Source: Verpa conica
Lineage: Eukaryota; Ascomycota; Pezizomycetes; Pezizales; Morchellaceae
Direction: 5' to 3'
NCBI GenBank assembly: GCA_033030425.1
Contig: JAUFSD010000007.1
Span: forward strand, 1,841,459 to 1,905,458
DNA length: 64,000 nucleotides
The position numbers and the translations under genes are program-made. Under the pieces are notes generated by a model that was given only the letters and a program-made list of their open reading frames with translations, had not been told where the DNA came from and made no database searches. Positions 37,714-50,971 of the stretch are shown piece by piece (within the stretch, counting starts at the first letter, position 1; each line of letters begins with the position of its first letter).

Positions 37714-38177
37714 CAGTGAGGGGACAAAAGTTTTGGTAGTTTGGCGATTTTACACCAAAAATAGCATTCTGTCACCACCAACAAATAATGAAAAAACCAA
37801 CTGATTACTCCAATTCCTATTTTAGAGAACTCTTTAATATCTTAAGACTATTCTATATAATTTACAGGCCCAGGAAATGAATGCTCAAGGCCCCAGAAAA
37901 CCCTACATTCCATAAACTGGTTGTCATGCAAGACTTTGTATGGGGCCTCAGGAAAGTCTCTCAGATCCAGACCTACAACAGCTAGAAAAGCGCAAAAATA
38001 CTTATTCTGACAGTTAAAAACCCCCAGGAAAATTTAGGATCATTCTTGGGATATATTCTAGGAATTCTACCCTGTATGAAAATTTTTGGTTAAAGCTGCA
38101 TAATACTTTTAGCCTAGTGAACATGGGTGCTTTGAGTATAAAATAGCGCTTCTACCAAAACTTTTGTCCTAGTACTG
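37714..38177. mobile_element. 464-bp Tc1/mariner-like MITE
   Basis: Left end CAGTGAGGGGACAAAAGTTT, right end AAACTTTTGTCCTAGTACTG; about 26-bp inverted repeats with the core GGACAAAAGTTTTGGTAG. TA duplicated at 37712-37713 and 38178-38179. The interior has no transposase. The CAGT...GGACAAAAGTTTTGG end is typical of Tc1-like transposons. Confidence 0.85.
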
Positions 38178-38505
38178 TAGGTATATATATTCGCCTCCCT
38201 TTTCTCTATCGACCCCAGTTTTCAGCACCCGGAATACCCCTATATATATGAGGCTGACAGAACATCCGGGAGGCTGACTTCGCCGCTATTATTAACAGGC
38301 CCCGAGTACTCTCTACATTGCACCAACTAAATAGTAACATAACACAAGCTCAATAGAAGCAAACATAAATTCCTATAAACCAGACTCTTAATTTGATACA
38401 ATGGCCATCTAACGGTAAGAGCGCCTTGCCTATCTATCTACTAGATTCAGCCCACAAAGAACAGTCTCATAACCCAATAGACTCCCACCTGAATAACTAA
38501 TCACC
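38178..38505. other. Spacer
   Basis: No gene. CCATCTAACGGTAAGAGC at 38405 looks faintly like a tRNA D-arm, but no tRNA folds. Confidence 0.4.
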
Positions 38506-40954
38506 CTACCTAAGTTTAGCATCCTCAGGTTCCAAAACTTCAATTTGAACAGTCACCTTCCCAGGTCGCAGAGTGACCGGATCCGCCGCGTAAATCGAGA
38601 TCTGAGTTTTTCCAGCACTTATCGTATAGGATTCAAACTCTCCCGTCTCAGAGCAAGGACCAGTCGGTATAATAATCGCCGGATCCCCACTCGCAGCGTG
38701 CTTCTCATTTAAAAGTCTATTATTCTCGAGTAGCTTCACCGTGAAAATCTCTCCGCAGTGAATTGGGGACCCCCGAATCCCTTCGTCAAGTATGATTTTA
38801 GGACTACTGGTGTTCCCTGGGTCATGCTGCTCAGAAAGATAATTGTCGAACTTTGCAGCGATATCATAAATGAATGGTGATGATAATGGAGGGGTGTTGG
38901 CAGTCCTGAGCTGCTCAATTCTAGCAAAAATGTTTCCACGTACCCAGAAAACAGCATCATCAGTAGAGAATGAAAAGGCGCCGAAAGGGGTTTTGCATCC
39001 TTTGATGAAAGAGCGTAAAGGCGTCGCTTGAAAGTCGAGCAAGTATGACGTGAGCGCAGATATAGGGTCCTCGAGGGAGTCAAAAACTGTGAAGGTCGAT
39101 ATGACCTCTTCGATAGACTGCTCAAATGTTGTTTTGAGCTTGATGAGTACTTGTGTCACCGTTTGTTTGATGACTATCTCCATTACTTTGTGTGAGAAGT
39201 CTGATTCGACAAACAACTTAGGGATCAGAGTCTGGGGATGAACTGATACGGAATTAAAGACATTGTCGGGATATGGAGAGGATTTTCCGTATTCTAAAAT
39301 CTCCTCAATATCCGCTTTTAGCGATTTTGGTAATGTATTTATTTGAAGGTTGTAATTTGGTTCACCAGTAGCATCGATAGCTCCGATACGGTAGAGTTGG
39401 GTATCCGGGTTTATCCATTTGTCGAAGGTAGTGTAAGCACTCAGATACACTGGGGGTACGTTTATAGAGGGAAACTAGTACTCACAACAAGCACCGATGC
39501 CGTTAGTACAAGTGCAAGGATCTGATTTAGATTTTGTCTGGTCGAGTTTTAGGTTGAGATAATTCAGTCGAGTATGGGTCCCGATCTCCGGAACTGGATT
39601 ATTGGCTTTCAACGCATGTGTAGCACCGAGTACCACGGGAGCAGTGCCCCCCGTCTTCATGATCTCAACTCAGGCGTGGTTCCCAAAATCAGTCCGACTA
39701 GCATCGTTCGGCGCCACCTATGGTGGGGTGCCTTCAAGTTATGAGATACAAGGTTTATGTCAGCGATATCACACCAACAAAAATCATATGACTTATAGTT
39801 TGTACCTTGAAGCATCCAGAACGGAGAATTACACTCAAGCTATGACCCTCCATAGGGCACTCACCCATATAATGGCCCAGGATTGATATAGCCGCTCGGG
39901 AACTGGAATACCCAATGCGAGTTTACAACTTCATTGCTATTGTTATCCACAAGGATCGCACAACAAATTTGAGTAGTAGCTGCCAAATCGTAGCAATTGC
40001 AGAGTGGGAAGTGCTTTTTGATCCACAAATCCAGATTAAAACTACCACCCAACCGTCCCATATCATAGTAGGAACTTCCATACATGGTATCGTATTTTGG
40101 TTTGATACTACCGGGTTCCAGACCAGGTTCATGCTCCGCTCAATGTACCAATCCACAGGATTGCCAGCTGCATTTAGGAGCTCCATAGGGGTAGGCGAGA
40201 ATATGCGAAAGAGGCCAATTGGATAACCTGGGGAGAGATTGACACGAGAGGAGCTTCCCGGAGATGGAGCGCGGGCCCACTAGGGGCTGCTGATATAGCC
40301 CAACAGAGTTCTAGACGGGTTTTTTTTGTCGCAGGAATCACTTTGCCGGCGGGACCATTTTAGGAGATGATTGTTAGCTCTTAACTAAACATCATAACTA
40401 TATAGAATAAGGAATATTGTCAACATACCCTCCAAGATGATTACCCAGGTAAAGTCTGCTCCGAATCGGAATGGTACCTGGCAATCAGCTGGACTCTTCA
40501 TTTGCCATAGCATTCTATCAACAACGACATTTTTGGGCCCGCTCTTGGGACAATAAGCTCTTTGCTTTGGAAAACTAGAGCATCATCAATTAAAGCACGA
40601 ACGACGTATTTTTTGCCGACCGATTTTGCTGGAAAATTGCATGTCCCGTAAAGACCGAGTTGAATGGAGTAGTCTGTTACTCCCACTTGAGGGATGCGAA
40701 AGGTAGCTGGGGCTATGGAACCGGTAGTGCCATCAGTGTAGTCCTGCGTAGGGCTCCAGAGCGTGACATCTCTCCCAGAGACAATAACTTTGCCGATCGA
40801 AGAGACACAACTGATATCGGGTAGTGCCTCTACGGAGTTAATCTCCCAGTCTGTGGTTTTCCTTTGCTATTGGTTGCTATTTGTTCTATCCGCATCCACC
40901 GCTCAAATAGCTCGTAGTTGGTGGGAGACACTAAAAGCGCCGGCACCACTCTAA
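38506..40954 (-). pseudogene. Decayed conserved fungal gene, function unknown
   Basis: Minus-strand remains in the order of one protein. N-terminal: ALPDISCVSSIGKVIVSG, TFRIPQVGVTDYSIQLGLYG, VPRAGPKMSLLIECYGK (about 40840-40498). Then FRFGADFTWVIILEG, GPAGKVIPATKKTRLEL, NPVDWYIERSMNLVWNPV (40186-40115), YYDMGRLGGSFNLDLW, CNCYDLAATTQI, VFQFPSGYINPGPLYG (39861). After an intron: DASRTDFGNHA-stop-VEIM, then a 314-aa C-terminal block from 39450 joined by a GTGAGT intron. Defects: TGA at 39672-39670 where Trp is expected; a frame change near 40110 not explained by splicing; another near 40880. The C-terminal half is open for over 300 codons, so decay is recent. No domain name can be given. Confidence 0.65.
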
Positions 40955-42870
40955 CTCGGTATAGGCGCTCGATCTAGCCCTTGCATAGGTGAAGATCGGA
41001 GAATTGAGTACGAATATACTAAGTACGTTCACATCTTATTCGTGGTAGGTAACCCAGAATGGTGATAAACCCGACTCCTACTGGCCGAATAATGGTGCTG
41101 GGGAGTGGTATTATGACTAAGGACAGATTAGGATGTGTGTCTTTGCGGGGTTAGAAAATGTAGCTGACTGCGCCGCAATATTGACCTGACTGGCCAACAA
41201 GATGATGATATTGGTCTATGTGTCTCGGAGTGTTTATTAGTTATTAATAACTAGCTTGGAGGAAAAGGATAAAGAAGGAGGAAAAAGGCTTCTCCTCAAG
41301 TTACTCAACGAATAGAAGAATTCGATTAGAAGAATCATTGTTGATCCTTATTCAAATCTTCTTAAAAGCTTTTGTCCGGAATCTACATATTCTAATTGGG
41401 CTCGAAATATTGCACTAGGCAAGCTCTCTAAGTTGTCTGACTTATGCATCACTTTCCAGCACAAGACCGCGGAAGCCTAATGCCCGAACCTTCCCACTCC
41501 AGTTTCTTTACAATACAAAATCTCAATTACTTGAGTCGCCTTTTCCCTCGGGGTACACCGGTAGGTAGCTATAGGAGCCTAGGGCCTATGGGAGAATTTG
41601 AGAATAAATGAAGCTTCATATGTGAACCCTAACCCTGGCGTTCGATTAGCAAACTAAGATAAATTACTCCATAACAGCAGTTATCCCCAGCCCTGTAATC
41701 CCTTGTTTCCCGTTTCAATTATCTCCTCCCGTCCCGCAGCCATTGCAAGTAGACCGATGAGATTAATGCATGCACGATGAGGGGCTACACGACGTTTAAA
41801 AATGTGTAATAAGATTAGAGAGATAGAAATGCAATTTAATCAACAACAGGATGCGACCTGCCGGTAGCAATGATAAATGTGTCTTGGTGCTCATGAAATC
41901 CCGTATCTAATAGAATTCATAGGTATAAATATTTCTAACAAACTACCAGCCCTATGACTGTCATAGAGGGCGACCATAGAAGTGTTTGACGTAAACGTTC
42001 TTGGAGCATGTACTACAAGCTACACGCCCGGCTCTATAATACATTTCGTGCAGAGTTGTAGACCTAATACAAACGCTCTAATTAGTAGGGTACGATAGAA
42101 CGAAACTAAGCCAAACAGGCCACGGCGCTACATTACTCAACCCTATCGTATAAAAATATAGCAAGTCTACATAATAGTAACCCGTTCCGCAAGTATCGGT
42201 CTTCAAGTACTAGTACTGTAATGTATAAAACACCAAAATTTGCACGGTCGCAACCTGGAAACACTATAGTCTCTGGTTGGCGAGAAAGGGCTTCGTGGCC
42301 GTGCCTCTACTAGAATCTTTGAGGACATCAGGCCTCTGAGTCCTGGGGGCACATCCCCGCATTTCATGGGCCGCGGACGGCGATCATAAACTATACAGGA
42401 CTAGAATAACTTTCCCGAATGAAACCTAGACCATAGATGTCGATACTGTATTATCTTACAAAATTCGACCCGCTGTGGGGGTAATATGCGTAATTTCCAA
42501 CAAAAATAAATAAATAAAACACTTTTACCCTGTATTAGTATAAGTGCGTATCATTCTCGTCTACCAGGAATTCCCACGACGCCCAGTTGTTCTAGCCTGT
42601 TAACGCGTACCCATCCCGGCTACAGCGGGTCGATTTTGTAAAATAATACGGTATCTGTAGGCTTGGAATATGACGATCTGGGGGCTCATTCCACCTTATG
42701 AGTAACAATTAATCGGCTATCCCGATGCTCCTACAGAGGAGCCAAGCCATTGGCACCGTTTCGCTACGGTGAACCTCATTCATATATACCGCCTCCTTCC
42801 AGGTTTTCCATTCCACTCTCACTATCCACAAGCCCCCCAACCACCAAGATCTTGATATAACCCATTCAGC
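40955..42870. other. Gene-free stretch
   Basis: No gene or element recognised. AACCCTAACCCT at 41625-41636. Confidence 0.45.
41625..41636. repeat. Telomere-like AACCCTAACCCT
   Basis: Intergenic; about 1.2 kb upstream of the 42871 gene. Confidence 0.8.
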
Positions 42871-43596
42871 ATGGCTACTAACCCCCTCGCCAGAGCTTGG
42901 TCTCTCGACATCACCCTCCACCCCTATGCCGATGCCCATATGGCACACATAACGCCCGGCTCCTCCAGCCGCACCTCAAGTCCCGAGGCGTTCAAGACAT
43001 TTTTCCTTAATAATCTGCTCTGCAATCGCTTCATCGACCATGCCATCGCACATCTCATTGCTATCACCCCTACCTCTGAATCTTCTCTCCGTGATACTGC
43101 CATAATCCCGTACTACACCATCGCCCGAAAATTCAACTCTGCCGGCATTTTCGCTGCCCAAGCATACGGGGTCACGATGCCGTCTTTCCCAGACGCTGCC
43201 GAAAATTGGGAGGAGGAGTACGCACTAGACTGCAATACTCTCTATAAAGCTCTTGAACCGTACGCTGTTGGCCCTGCAGGGACTCTGCTCGAACACATAC
43301 GTGATATGTTGACGCCGGGAAAGTATCACTGGTCGACGCTGGCAGCCGTCATCAGCGTCGAGATCGATTATTACATTGACATTATGCCAAAGAAACAAAG
43401 TGCCACCAAGACTAAGGGGCTGGAGAGCGTGCTGGACAATGAGGAGTTTTTGGGGTGTGCAAAGATATTGAGGGAGGAGATAGCGAGGGTGAGAGCGGAG
43501 GCAGAGAAGACGGGGTGGAGGGAGGAGGAAGCGAAGGAGCTTGAGACGAGGAATAGGAGCCTGGCAAAAGCGCTTTGGGGGGTGGGTGAGGAATAG
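42871..43596 (+). CDS. Intronless 241-aa protein of unknown function
   Basis: Single open frame of 241 aa, soluble and mostly helical in composition. It starts MATNPLARAWSLDITLHPYA after a pyrimidine-rich leader and ends in an acidic/basic helix (REEIARVRAEAEKTGWREEE). No signal peptide or membrane segment, and no family recognised. The G/C-richer third codon positions and balanced composition set it apart from the surrounding A/T-rich DNA, which supports real coding. Function cannot be given. Confidence 0.75.
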   Translation: MATNPLARAWSLDITLHPYADAHMAHITPGSSSRTSSPEAFKTFFLNNLLCNRFIDHAIAHLIAITPTSESSLRDTAIIPYYTIARKFNSAGIFAAQAYGVTMPSFPDAAENWEEEYALDCNTLYKALEPYAVGPAGTLLEHIRDMLTPGKYHWSTLAAVISVEIDYYIDIMPKKQSATKTKGLESVLDNEEFLGCAKILREEIARVRAEAEKTGWREEEAKELETRNRSLAKALWGVGEE

Positions 43597-44263
43597 ATTA
43601 TTGTTAAATCGGGTTATAGCTTATAAGTGGTGTACCTCCAGTAAGCTATTTGTGACAGAATATACTTTTTTAAACAGAGTATAGCAAGGATCAGTAGTTT
43701 TCCCGTGATCGTACTTTCCAAATGCACACCCTAAATAAATGAATTCTATCCACATTAGGTGCTAACTAAAGTGTACTAGGGTGTGTGCAAAAATGATGAG
43801 AACTCGGCCCCGATAGGTTCAAAAATTGCGTGCGCCACATTATAGTTGCCAATAGTAGGTCTAAAAATTTGGGGCTTTGTATGGGGGAAAAAAATGATGA
43901 GAACTTTTCTCTAAAAACCAGAGAAAATAATAAAAATTACAAATAAATTACCACAGTACCCCATCTTTTCTGTGCTTCATCTACATATCATTTTGGTATT
44001 TTTGGGGGGCCTCTGGCATAAGCTCCTAGAAGAAAGTAGTAGAAATAAAGGTCTATGAAGGTGGGAAAATTTCTTGGGGCACACTATTAATATAGCCCAA
44101 AAGCAGGCCAGCGTGGCACCTCTAGGCCAACTACAGCCCTTCACCAGTGGTCTGCCCAACCGGAGGCAGTTCTGATCACTTACCCTTAACACCTAGTACA
44201 TGGCAGGATATATAGTGTAATGTAGCTTGGGCAGGGAGCTCAGATACGCTATGGAGCGTGCTA
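43597..44263. other. Spacer, possible degenerate element
   Basis: AAAAATGATGAGAACT occurs twice (43790-43806 and 43889-43904), resembling the end of a Tc1-like element. No matching inverted end was found. Confidence 0.35.
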
Positions 44264-44735
44264 TGGTGCGCACAATCTTAAGCCCGGACCAATGAAGATT
44301 AGGCTTGGAACACGCCTATCTTGCCTAAAAGTGCCAAAGTATGCCCAAGTATGGTCATGTATGCCTAATATTATTGACTACCTTCTCTCAAACATATAGA
44401 CTCTTTTATAACACTTCCAAAACATCTTCAGTGACTTAAAATTATACCCCAGTATTTTTAGCATGAAAAACAGTATTTTAATATATAATCCTGAAAAAAT
44501 ATACATAAGTACATTTGGTCATGGGTTGGGTATAATAGGGAGCTGTTCCATATGACACTTTTCACACCCAAAAGTGAGGTTTTATTCCACAACAACCATA
44601 GCCTAATGGCCTATAAAAACTTGGGAAGCTTTCATAGTATATTATAAAATTACTCAAGCTTTTATACAGAATTCCATCTATTGTGTTTGAATATCGGCTC
44701 AAAATGTTGGTCCGGGTTTATAACTGCGCACACCA
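44264..44735. mobile_element. MITE family A, copy 2 (472 bp)
   Basis: Left end TGGTGCGCACAATCTTAAGC and right end TTTATAACTGCGCACACCA are inverted repeats flanked by TA. Shares TTTTATTCCACAACAACCA and GAATATCGGCTCAAAATGTT with the other copies. A second partial start, GCTATGGAGCG, lies 14 bp outside the left end. Confidence 0.82.
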
Positions 44736-45604
44736 TAGAAGAGAGAAGTACAGGGGAACTCTCCCAGCTGCTTATCTACACCACTAAGAGAAGTCAAGGG
44801 TGGATGATTAGACTACAGAAAATATTTCTATTGGTCAGAGTTACTAAAAATAGGTCCGGCATCGTGGCATCGTTAATTGACACCGAGAATAAACCAAACC
44901 CCTATTACACCGTGAGGTACAATTTGACCGGTGGTGGCGCCGCAAGATCCTCTTGGTGAAGAGATTATCTTTGCGTACCAAAGAAAAATTACCTGGTATA
45001 TTGATCTATCGGCATCGGTAGTAAAAGAGCTGACGGCCTGATGGCGAACATGATCTGATAAGAAATGTAGGTGGAAAGATAGCAGCTCGCTGATTTATAG
45101 CAGAAATCTTATCAGATAGTCACCAGGCCGTCAACTCCTTTATATCAGCAAGAGCAGTAAACAACAACGTTAAATTCACTCCTCATTAAGCAGAATTGAC
45201 TCGATTAATCATTCTATATCTCCCCTTGATAGCCTAATGTTGAGATCTCGAGCGCACCCGAAAACTATATCAGGTAGCGCGTTCTTTATTACCTAGCAGG
45301 TGAAGATTATTTATCGCTAGGATTGCTCATACACAACGATATACAAGATCAGTACATAGCTATTCCTCAAGTAGACCCTGGTAATGATAACAAAGACTAT
45401 AATAAAGACTATACCCCTCCACCTAATTCCTGGTAGAATCATTGAACTTAACTTGTCGACTGCGTTCAGCGTCTATATCCCCTTACAAATAACACTACTC
45501 CATCACCTATACCCTGGTCTATCACCCCCTGAATATCTTTACCTGTAGTCAAATTAGTATGTGCTAGAGTCACTGGCCGGAGTTCAAAGTAATTAATAGT
45601 GAGG
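44736..45604. other. Spacer
   Basis: No gene; hairpin element at 45019-45144. Ends in the 3' flank of the RING gene. Confidence 0.4.
45019..45144. repeat. 126-bp inverted-repeat element
   Basis: AAAAGAGCTGACGGCCTGATG with ATCTGATAAGA at the left; reverse-complement TCTTATCAGAT and CACCAGGCCGTCAACTCCTT at the right. Non-coding. Confidence 0.65.
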
Positions 45605-46782
45605 TCAAACCCTATCCTCAACCTCCCTCCTACACATCGGGCACGTCAAAACCTCGCGCTCCTCACATTCTTTCAGTAGTATTCCCATTGCATCACAACA
45701 TGACTACTCACTCCATTAGTATTCACAGCTATCATAGATACACATGTTGAAGACTTACAGAACACATCAAAAGGTGGCCGCACGGTATCAACACCGTATC
45801 TGAAATCTCAGTATAGCAGATGAGACACCCCGCTTCAATCTTAGTATCTAGGCCATTGATATCGAGTTCTGGGCTTCCGCTCTTAGCAAGAACCACCTCA
45901 TAGTGGCTAATGAGCTTCGAAGCGCTCTTGAATACACTTTCAACCAACTTTTGATTCCTGTTGTCAATACTTACGTGATCTGCCTTGCTAACTAGTTCAG
46001 CGAGTGCCGTGGAATCTTCGGCAAGTTTTTCTAATTTCTTATCAATTAAGGATGATGCTGGGATGTGAGATGAAGTGCCAAATCCAACTAAGGAGGAAGG
46101 GCGGAGAGGTAATGGTGGGGGTTTACGGGGAGTGGTAGCTTGGTGAGTATGTCCACAGTTGTTACCCATTATAGTGGGTTTACCAGTGCGCTGGTCGTAG
46201 GGGTCTGGCACAACGGGACTCAATCTAAGAGTGCGGCGTCGTGGTGGGGGTGCCGGGGCATTGCCCCTTGGGAGTACTATACCAGGTATGTGCCTGAGAT
46301 CTGTTGAATTACTAGCTCTGTCATGACTAATACCCAGACTTTGGTATGATATGTCGGAATTCTGGTGTGTCACCACAGAACTAGAGCTGTCTAACATATC
46401 GTTTCTCATAGACCCCACTGGGTGTCTGTGTGGTGCAGGAATACTTGGTCCCCGTGAGGACTGAGGCCTGAAAACTTCTAATGCCCTAGGTCTCGCTAAT
46501 GTTGTTGTGCTGGACCTCTCATGTCCGTTTGGTCTAGATTCTGCTGCGGCTAGATATCTTTCCAACCGGCCTCCAACACTAGGCTCCCGTATATATCCAG
46601 TAGAATTTTGTATTCCGTGACCAGCAATAGGTAGAACTTCATAAGCTCCATGATGGTGAGTAGAGAGTACACCCCCGAGTTCTCTGATAGGATAAATTCA
46701 TACCACTAGATTCCATAACTGATGCGACTTGAATAGATATATCCTGGCTACGCGTGGGGCGCCACTGTCCTAGCTGGGCCAT
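45605..46782 (-). CDS. RING-finger protein (probable E3 ubiquitin ligase)
   Basis: Exons 46782-46752, 46681-45759, 45703-45605 sum to 1053 nt, giving 350 aa. The long N-terminal part is Ser/Pro/Arg-rich and disordered (APAPPPRRRTLRLSPVVPD, TPRKPPPLPLRPSS). A short helical region (KKLEKLAEDSTALAELVSK) precedes a C-terminal C3HC4 RING: CLICYTEISDTVLIPCGHLL, MC, CCDAM, then CPMC near the end. The intron at 45758 falls inside the RING. The family transfers ubiquitin from an E2; target unknown. The start is uncertain: an open frame continues upstream of MAQLGQWRPT for about 40 codons to an in-frame stop, so a further 5' exon is possible. Confidence 0.75.
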
Positions 46783-47596
46783 GACGAGCTGAGCCACCCT
46801 AGTTTTGTCGTCGAGGGATAAGGTGTTTAGGCGAGGCTTTTTGGTGGTGAGGGTGAGAATAATGTTGAGTACTAGGGGAGAATGTTCCGTCGTAAATATG
46901 ACTTGCTTGAGTTACTGTGCTGTTACCACATAAAAGTGAAACCTATGGCACGAACATGGACTTATATATGCTAGAAATGCTAAATAGAATTTATAAAATT
47001 ATTTGCCGCCTTACACTCGTATGACGCACCACCGAGCCCTCATCGTGGCATATGCCTGCTAGATCACTGAATGCTGGTTGGTCAAGATATGTGTATCTTA
47101 TGCTGTGCAACCGCAACACTGGTGCCTAAGTCAACAAATACTAGCACTATTTGTAACCCCACGACGTTTTAGAATGGACTGCTATTGCATTCCATAAAAA
47201 ATTATACCAAGTCCGCGGTTTTGTATGATATGTAATATTAGTCCGTTCTAAAAACGCCATAAGACTATAAGTGCAATTAGCTATAGCATGCATATAGCTC
47301 CCGGTAGAAGTATTTTATAAATGTAGCGCACAAGGTAATTGGTCTTGTACGTTTTTGACGAAGGTTTGGACAATAGCATTGGCTAGAAGCCTCTGCTCCA
47401 TAATCCCTGTATCTAAACAACTCTACCATGGCCTGTATACTGTTACCTATGATACAGCTTCTGATGGAAACAGGAACTAGCGAGTAAGAAATCTTCTATA
47501 GGAGATTTATGCCTGAGGCCTGCTTAAAACTGGTAGTTTAGGCCAAAATTCGGTTATCTACGCAACATCTGTTGGTACTTGCATCACCTGATTTGT

Positions 47597-47635
47597 TGAT
47601 AAGATAAGATAAGATAGCACAGTAAACCCTAACCC
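47597..47635. repeat. GATAAG tandem plus AAACCCTAACCC
   Basis: (GATAA)n at 47598-47615, then AAACCCTAACCC at 47624-47635. Same arrangement as at 11701-11744. Confidence 0.7.
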
Positions 47636-49021
47636 ATAACGGAGGTTCATTGCATCACTTCCCACTCTTCCCTACATTTTAACTTTTATATGTGCGTCCT
47701 ATAGCATGCAAAGCGCGTAATATGAGTTCTTTATTCATCGTCACTGTTGTATTTAGCTATCTGAGGTCAAGTCCAAAGTGCTACATCACCCCTCACAGGT
47801 ATGTTTCTAGGATATAAAGATGGATATAACATCTGGCAGTACTATAAATTGTCTTTAGCAGTAAAAACTCCACCTAATTTGAGTGTTGTGTTTTGGTAAA
47901 ACAGTGGTGTTTGAGTGTTGCTAGGCAAGATGTGCATCACTTTCCGGCACCCTCGGTACTGTGGAACCGGACTAGTGAGTGACGCTAGCTGCCGGGTATA
48001 TATCATCTTTTGTCACCTAGCTAGATACACAACAAGAGACTCCCTCGCATATGTTATTGTGCACCGAATCTTCCTAAGAGAACAGTGGCGCGACCACAGT
48101 ACTTGCCCCTGACCCAGTAGAGCCTCAATCCCACGTGCCTGTAGATCTGCCGCTACAGGCCATCCCTCTGATCCACAGAGCCTCATGAAGTCAAGTGTGA
48201 AAGCTCTTATTCAACATTGGCGGCGGGGATGGTGGGGTAAATATCTTAGGAAAAAACTGCTATGGCTCGGTCTGGTTGGCCCTGGTGTGATATCCGGCTA
48301 GGACATGGATAATTTCGTGTACGACAATTATAATATGCCACCATTGAGGTTGGTGAAAGGTTACAGATAGACTTATGAAAGGAACTATGGTAACATCGCA
48401 CAGTAATGAATTCAGAGCATCAGGATATACCTCGTGGTCTGCATTATAGTTTTACACCTTTTGGTTCACCCCTCATGTTAATTATAAGTGTTTTTTTCCA
48501 AATATAGTATAATTAGTATATAATAAGCAAAGACTATACACTGTTAGTTAAATTATTCCTTTTGGGTCGCTTAAACTAGGTGCGAGTGCCTTCTATACTT
48601 AGCCTTGATCTTCCCAGCTCAGTATCTATGAATAAGAAAGAAACCTCAAGTAAAGCTGACTTCCCATGACATCCGACTTGCTTATATAAATCCACAGGCT
48701 AGTTCTGTACCCGGCCGTCGGCCGGACATAACCTGTTACCTCTATAATAATTCACTTCAGTCTGCGCGCTGTGAAACGCTCGTTTACATAATCTATTATA
48801 TAAATGCAATTCCACAGGTATTTATGGGGTATGTGGCAAGCAGCAAGCAGGTATAAAGGGAGAGCAGACAAGGAGAGTGAGGCAAAAGAGGAAACAGGGG
48901 ATTACGGATCAGGGAATTTTCGTGATAAGTTTGTTTTATCTAATTTTTGTTTTTTTTTGTTTATTTTTATTTTACTTTTGCTTTTGCTTTCAGTATGGTT
49001 AGATTGGGCCTCATCTACTTA

Positions 49022-49042
49022 TGATTAATTCATTCGTTCATC
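49022..49042. repeat. TGATTAATTC(ATTC)n tail
   Basis: Third copy of the tail, preceded by a long T-rich stretch (48940-48990). Confidence 0.55.
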
Positions 49043-50522
49043 CATACACAGATATTCATGGCTTCTTACGCAAAGGGGCTCACTCCATGCGATCTCATAG
49101 CCGATGCCATGCCTATCTATCTATGTGCAATGGCGGTTTATTGAATACAAATCTTCTATAAGTAAGTATGAATTTTTTTCTCTTTTAGGCCTTATATAGG
49201 TTCAATGGGTGAAGGAATTCTTTAGTAAATGGGATATAAATCAGCAAGAAAGAAACTTGGCTGGGAGAATTAGTAGTACTTCTCAGGCATACCACTACAG
49301 AACACCTCGCCCTGTATTCCCTACTCTCTATACCCTCTGTTCCCATCGAATCATGCTCTCACTGTGCTTTATCACCGTTATAATACCACACAAAATGCGC
49401 CCAATACACCCATATGTCTGTCACACTGATAAAATACTATCATGGTAAACAATCACAAGCCTACCCTTTTATTTCTTGGTGGAAAAGAAGTCTACATGTT
49501 TTGGTTGACCTTGTATGATCTTATGGCATCAATAAATTATGTGGCCATTCAAGATGATTATTTTAGGAACGTGTATTATTTTCCCGCACCCCATGTATAA
49601 TACCACGCCCAGAACTCCCGGTAGTATACTGCACTATCGTCTCATAGTGCCGTGCCGTACCCCCTATTCTCCAATTCTTGCCGCGACCTGATTTTCGGTA
49701 CTACACTGCATTCCATATACCACTACTCCCCGGCGCCCACTACTCGCTTTCCTGGAACCTGGAGGTTGTGGAGCCCGGGATGGATCGTCGGCCTCACAAG
49801 TCAGTGTAACATTAGCCTACTAGCCTAGAAGTTGTTGGCCATCCTAGCAAGGATCTCTCCGCCAACTAGTACCAGTTAAAGTGGGTATAATGAGACCTGT
49901 ATAGGGTCTATAAGGAATCCATTGATTGATTATAGGAAGAGGGAAGAAGAGGATAGAAGGAGAAACAAATAGGAGGGTACAGAGTAGCTTCAAACTTTAG
50001 AGGATCTCGAATCTAAGCATCTACCGGTCAGCTGGTATTCTTCCTTACGTCTACTAGTATATGGAGCTGATATAGGTCTCTTTAGGGCTTTATAGTAACG
50101 CTACTTTAAAGAATGGAGGGAACGGAACGCGAAGCATTGAGAAATACAGCAATGTGCTTTGGTCGGAAAACAGGAAACGTCAGTGGATGATCATAGAGAC
50201 AGGAATGCTAAGGGATGAGTAGGAAATGGTTGAAATGATATGGGACACGTGAAAACGGTTATTCGTGGCATATTACCTTCAATAATAGTGACAGAGAGTC
50301 ATATGGTGGTAAAGACCTCCCTTACAGCCGTCTATAATCTACCGTGGAGGACAACCTACTTCCTAAGTTGGATAGGGCTGGGCTATCAGCTACCCCTACC
50401 CAAACTTCGCACAATACGTAATTTATATACCATATAATCTTGGGAGATTCACTATGTTGGCACTGTTGCCAATTCCTATTAAGTATATAGTAGCTAGCTA
50501 ATTGTAGGGGTTATTATCTTTA

Positions 50523-50971
50523 GCTGCGCGCAGTCCTAAACTCGGACAAAAATTTTGAGCAGATTTTCTAACACAATGAGTTAATATAATTTTCAATAAG
50601 AAGTAGGAAAGCTTTAGAATATAGTATTGAAGGTCCCTAGGCCTTCATATGCCACTGAGGGTTGTTGTTACTGTAGAATAAACTCTAACTTTCGGGTATA
50701 AAATGTATCGTACATGGGATCACCCCCTGTTATACCTACTATGTGACCAAATATAGATAGAGATATTCAATATTATGTATTGAAGAGGTTTTTGTATCTT
50801 AAAAAAAGTGAGTCATTATGCCATTAGAGAGGCTCTGAAAGTGTCATACAAGGGTTTATATGTAAACTTGGAAGCGGTTAATAAAGTTTGTATATACTTT
50901 GACACCCTTGGGCGTGGTAGATGTGTTCCAAGCCTAACTTTATTGACCCGTTATTAAGGCCGTGCCCACTA
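50523..50971. mobile_element. MITE family A, copy 3, inverted (449 bp)
   Basis: Runs opposite to the other two copies. Starts GCTGCGCGCAGTCCTAAAC and ends GCCGTGCCCACTA, flanked by TA. Inside, GGTTGTTGTTACTGTAGAAT and GTTCCAAGCCTAACTTTATT correspond to the reverse complement of copy 2. More diverged than copies 1 and 2. Confidence 0.78.

Larger units (their letters stand above)
46783..50522. other. Long gene-poor stretch
   Basis: Short frames only over 3.7 kb. Contains a GATAAG/telomere-like pair (47597-47635) and an ATTC tail (49022-49042). No family recognised. Confidence 0.45.
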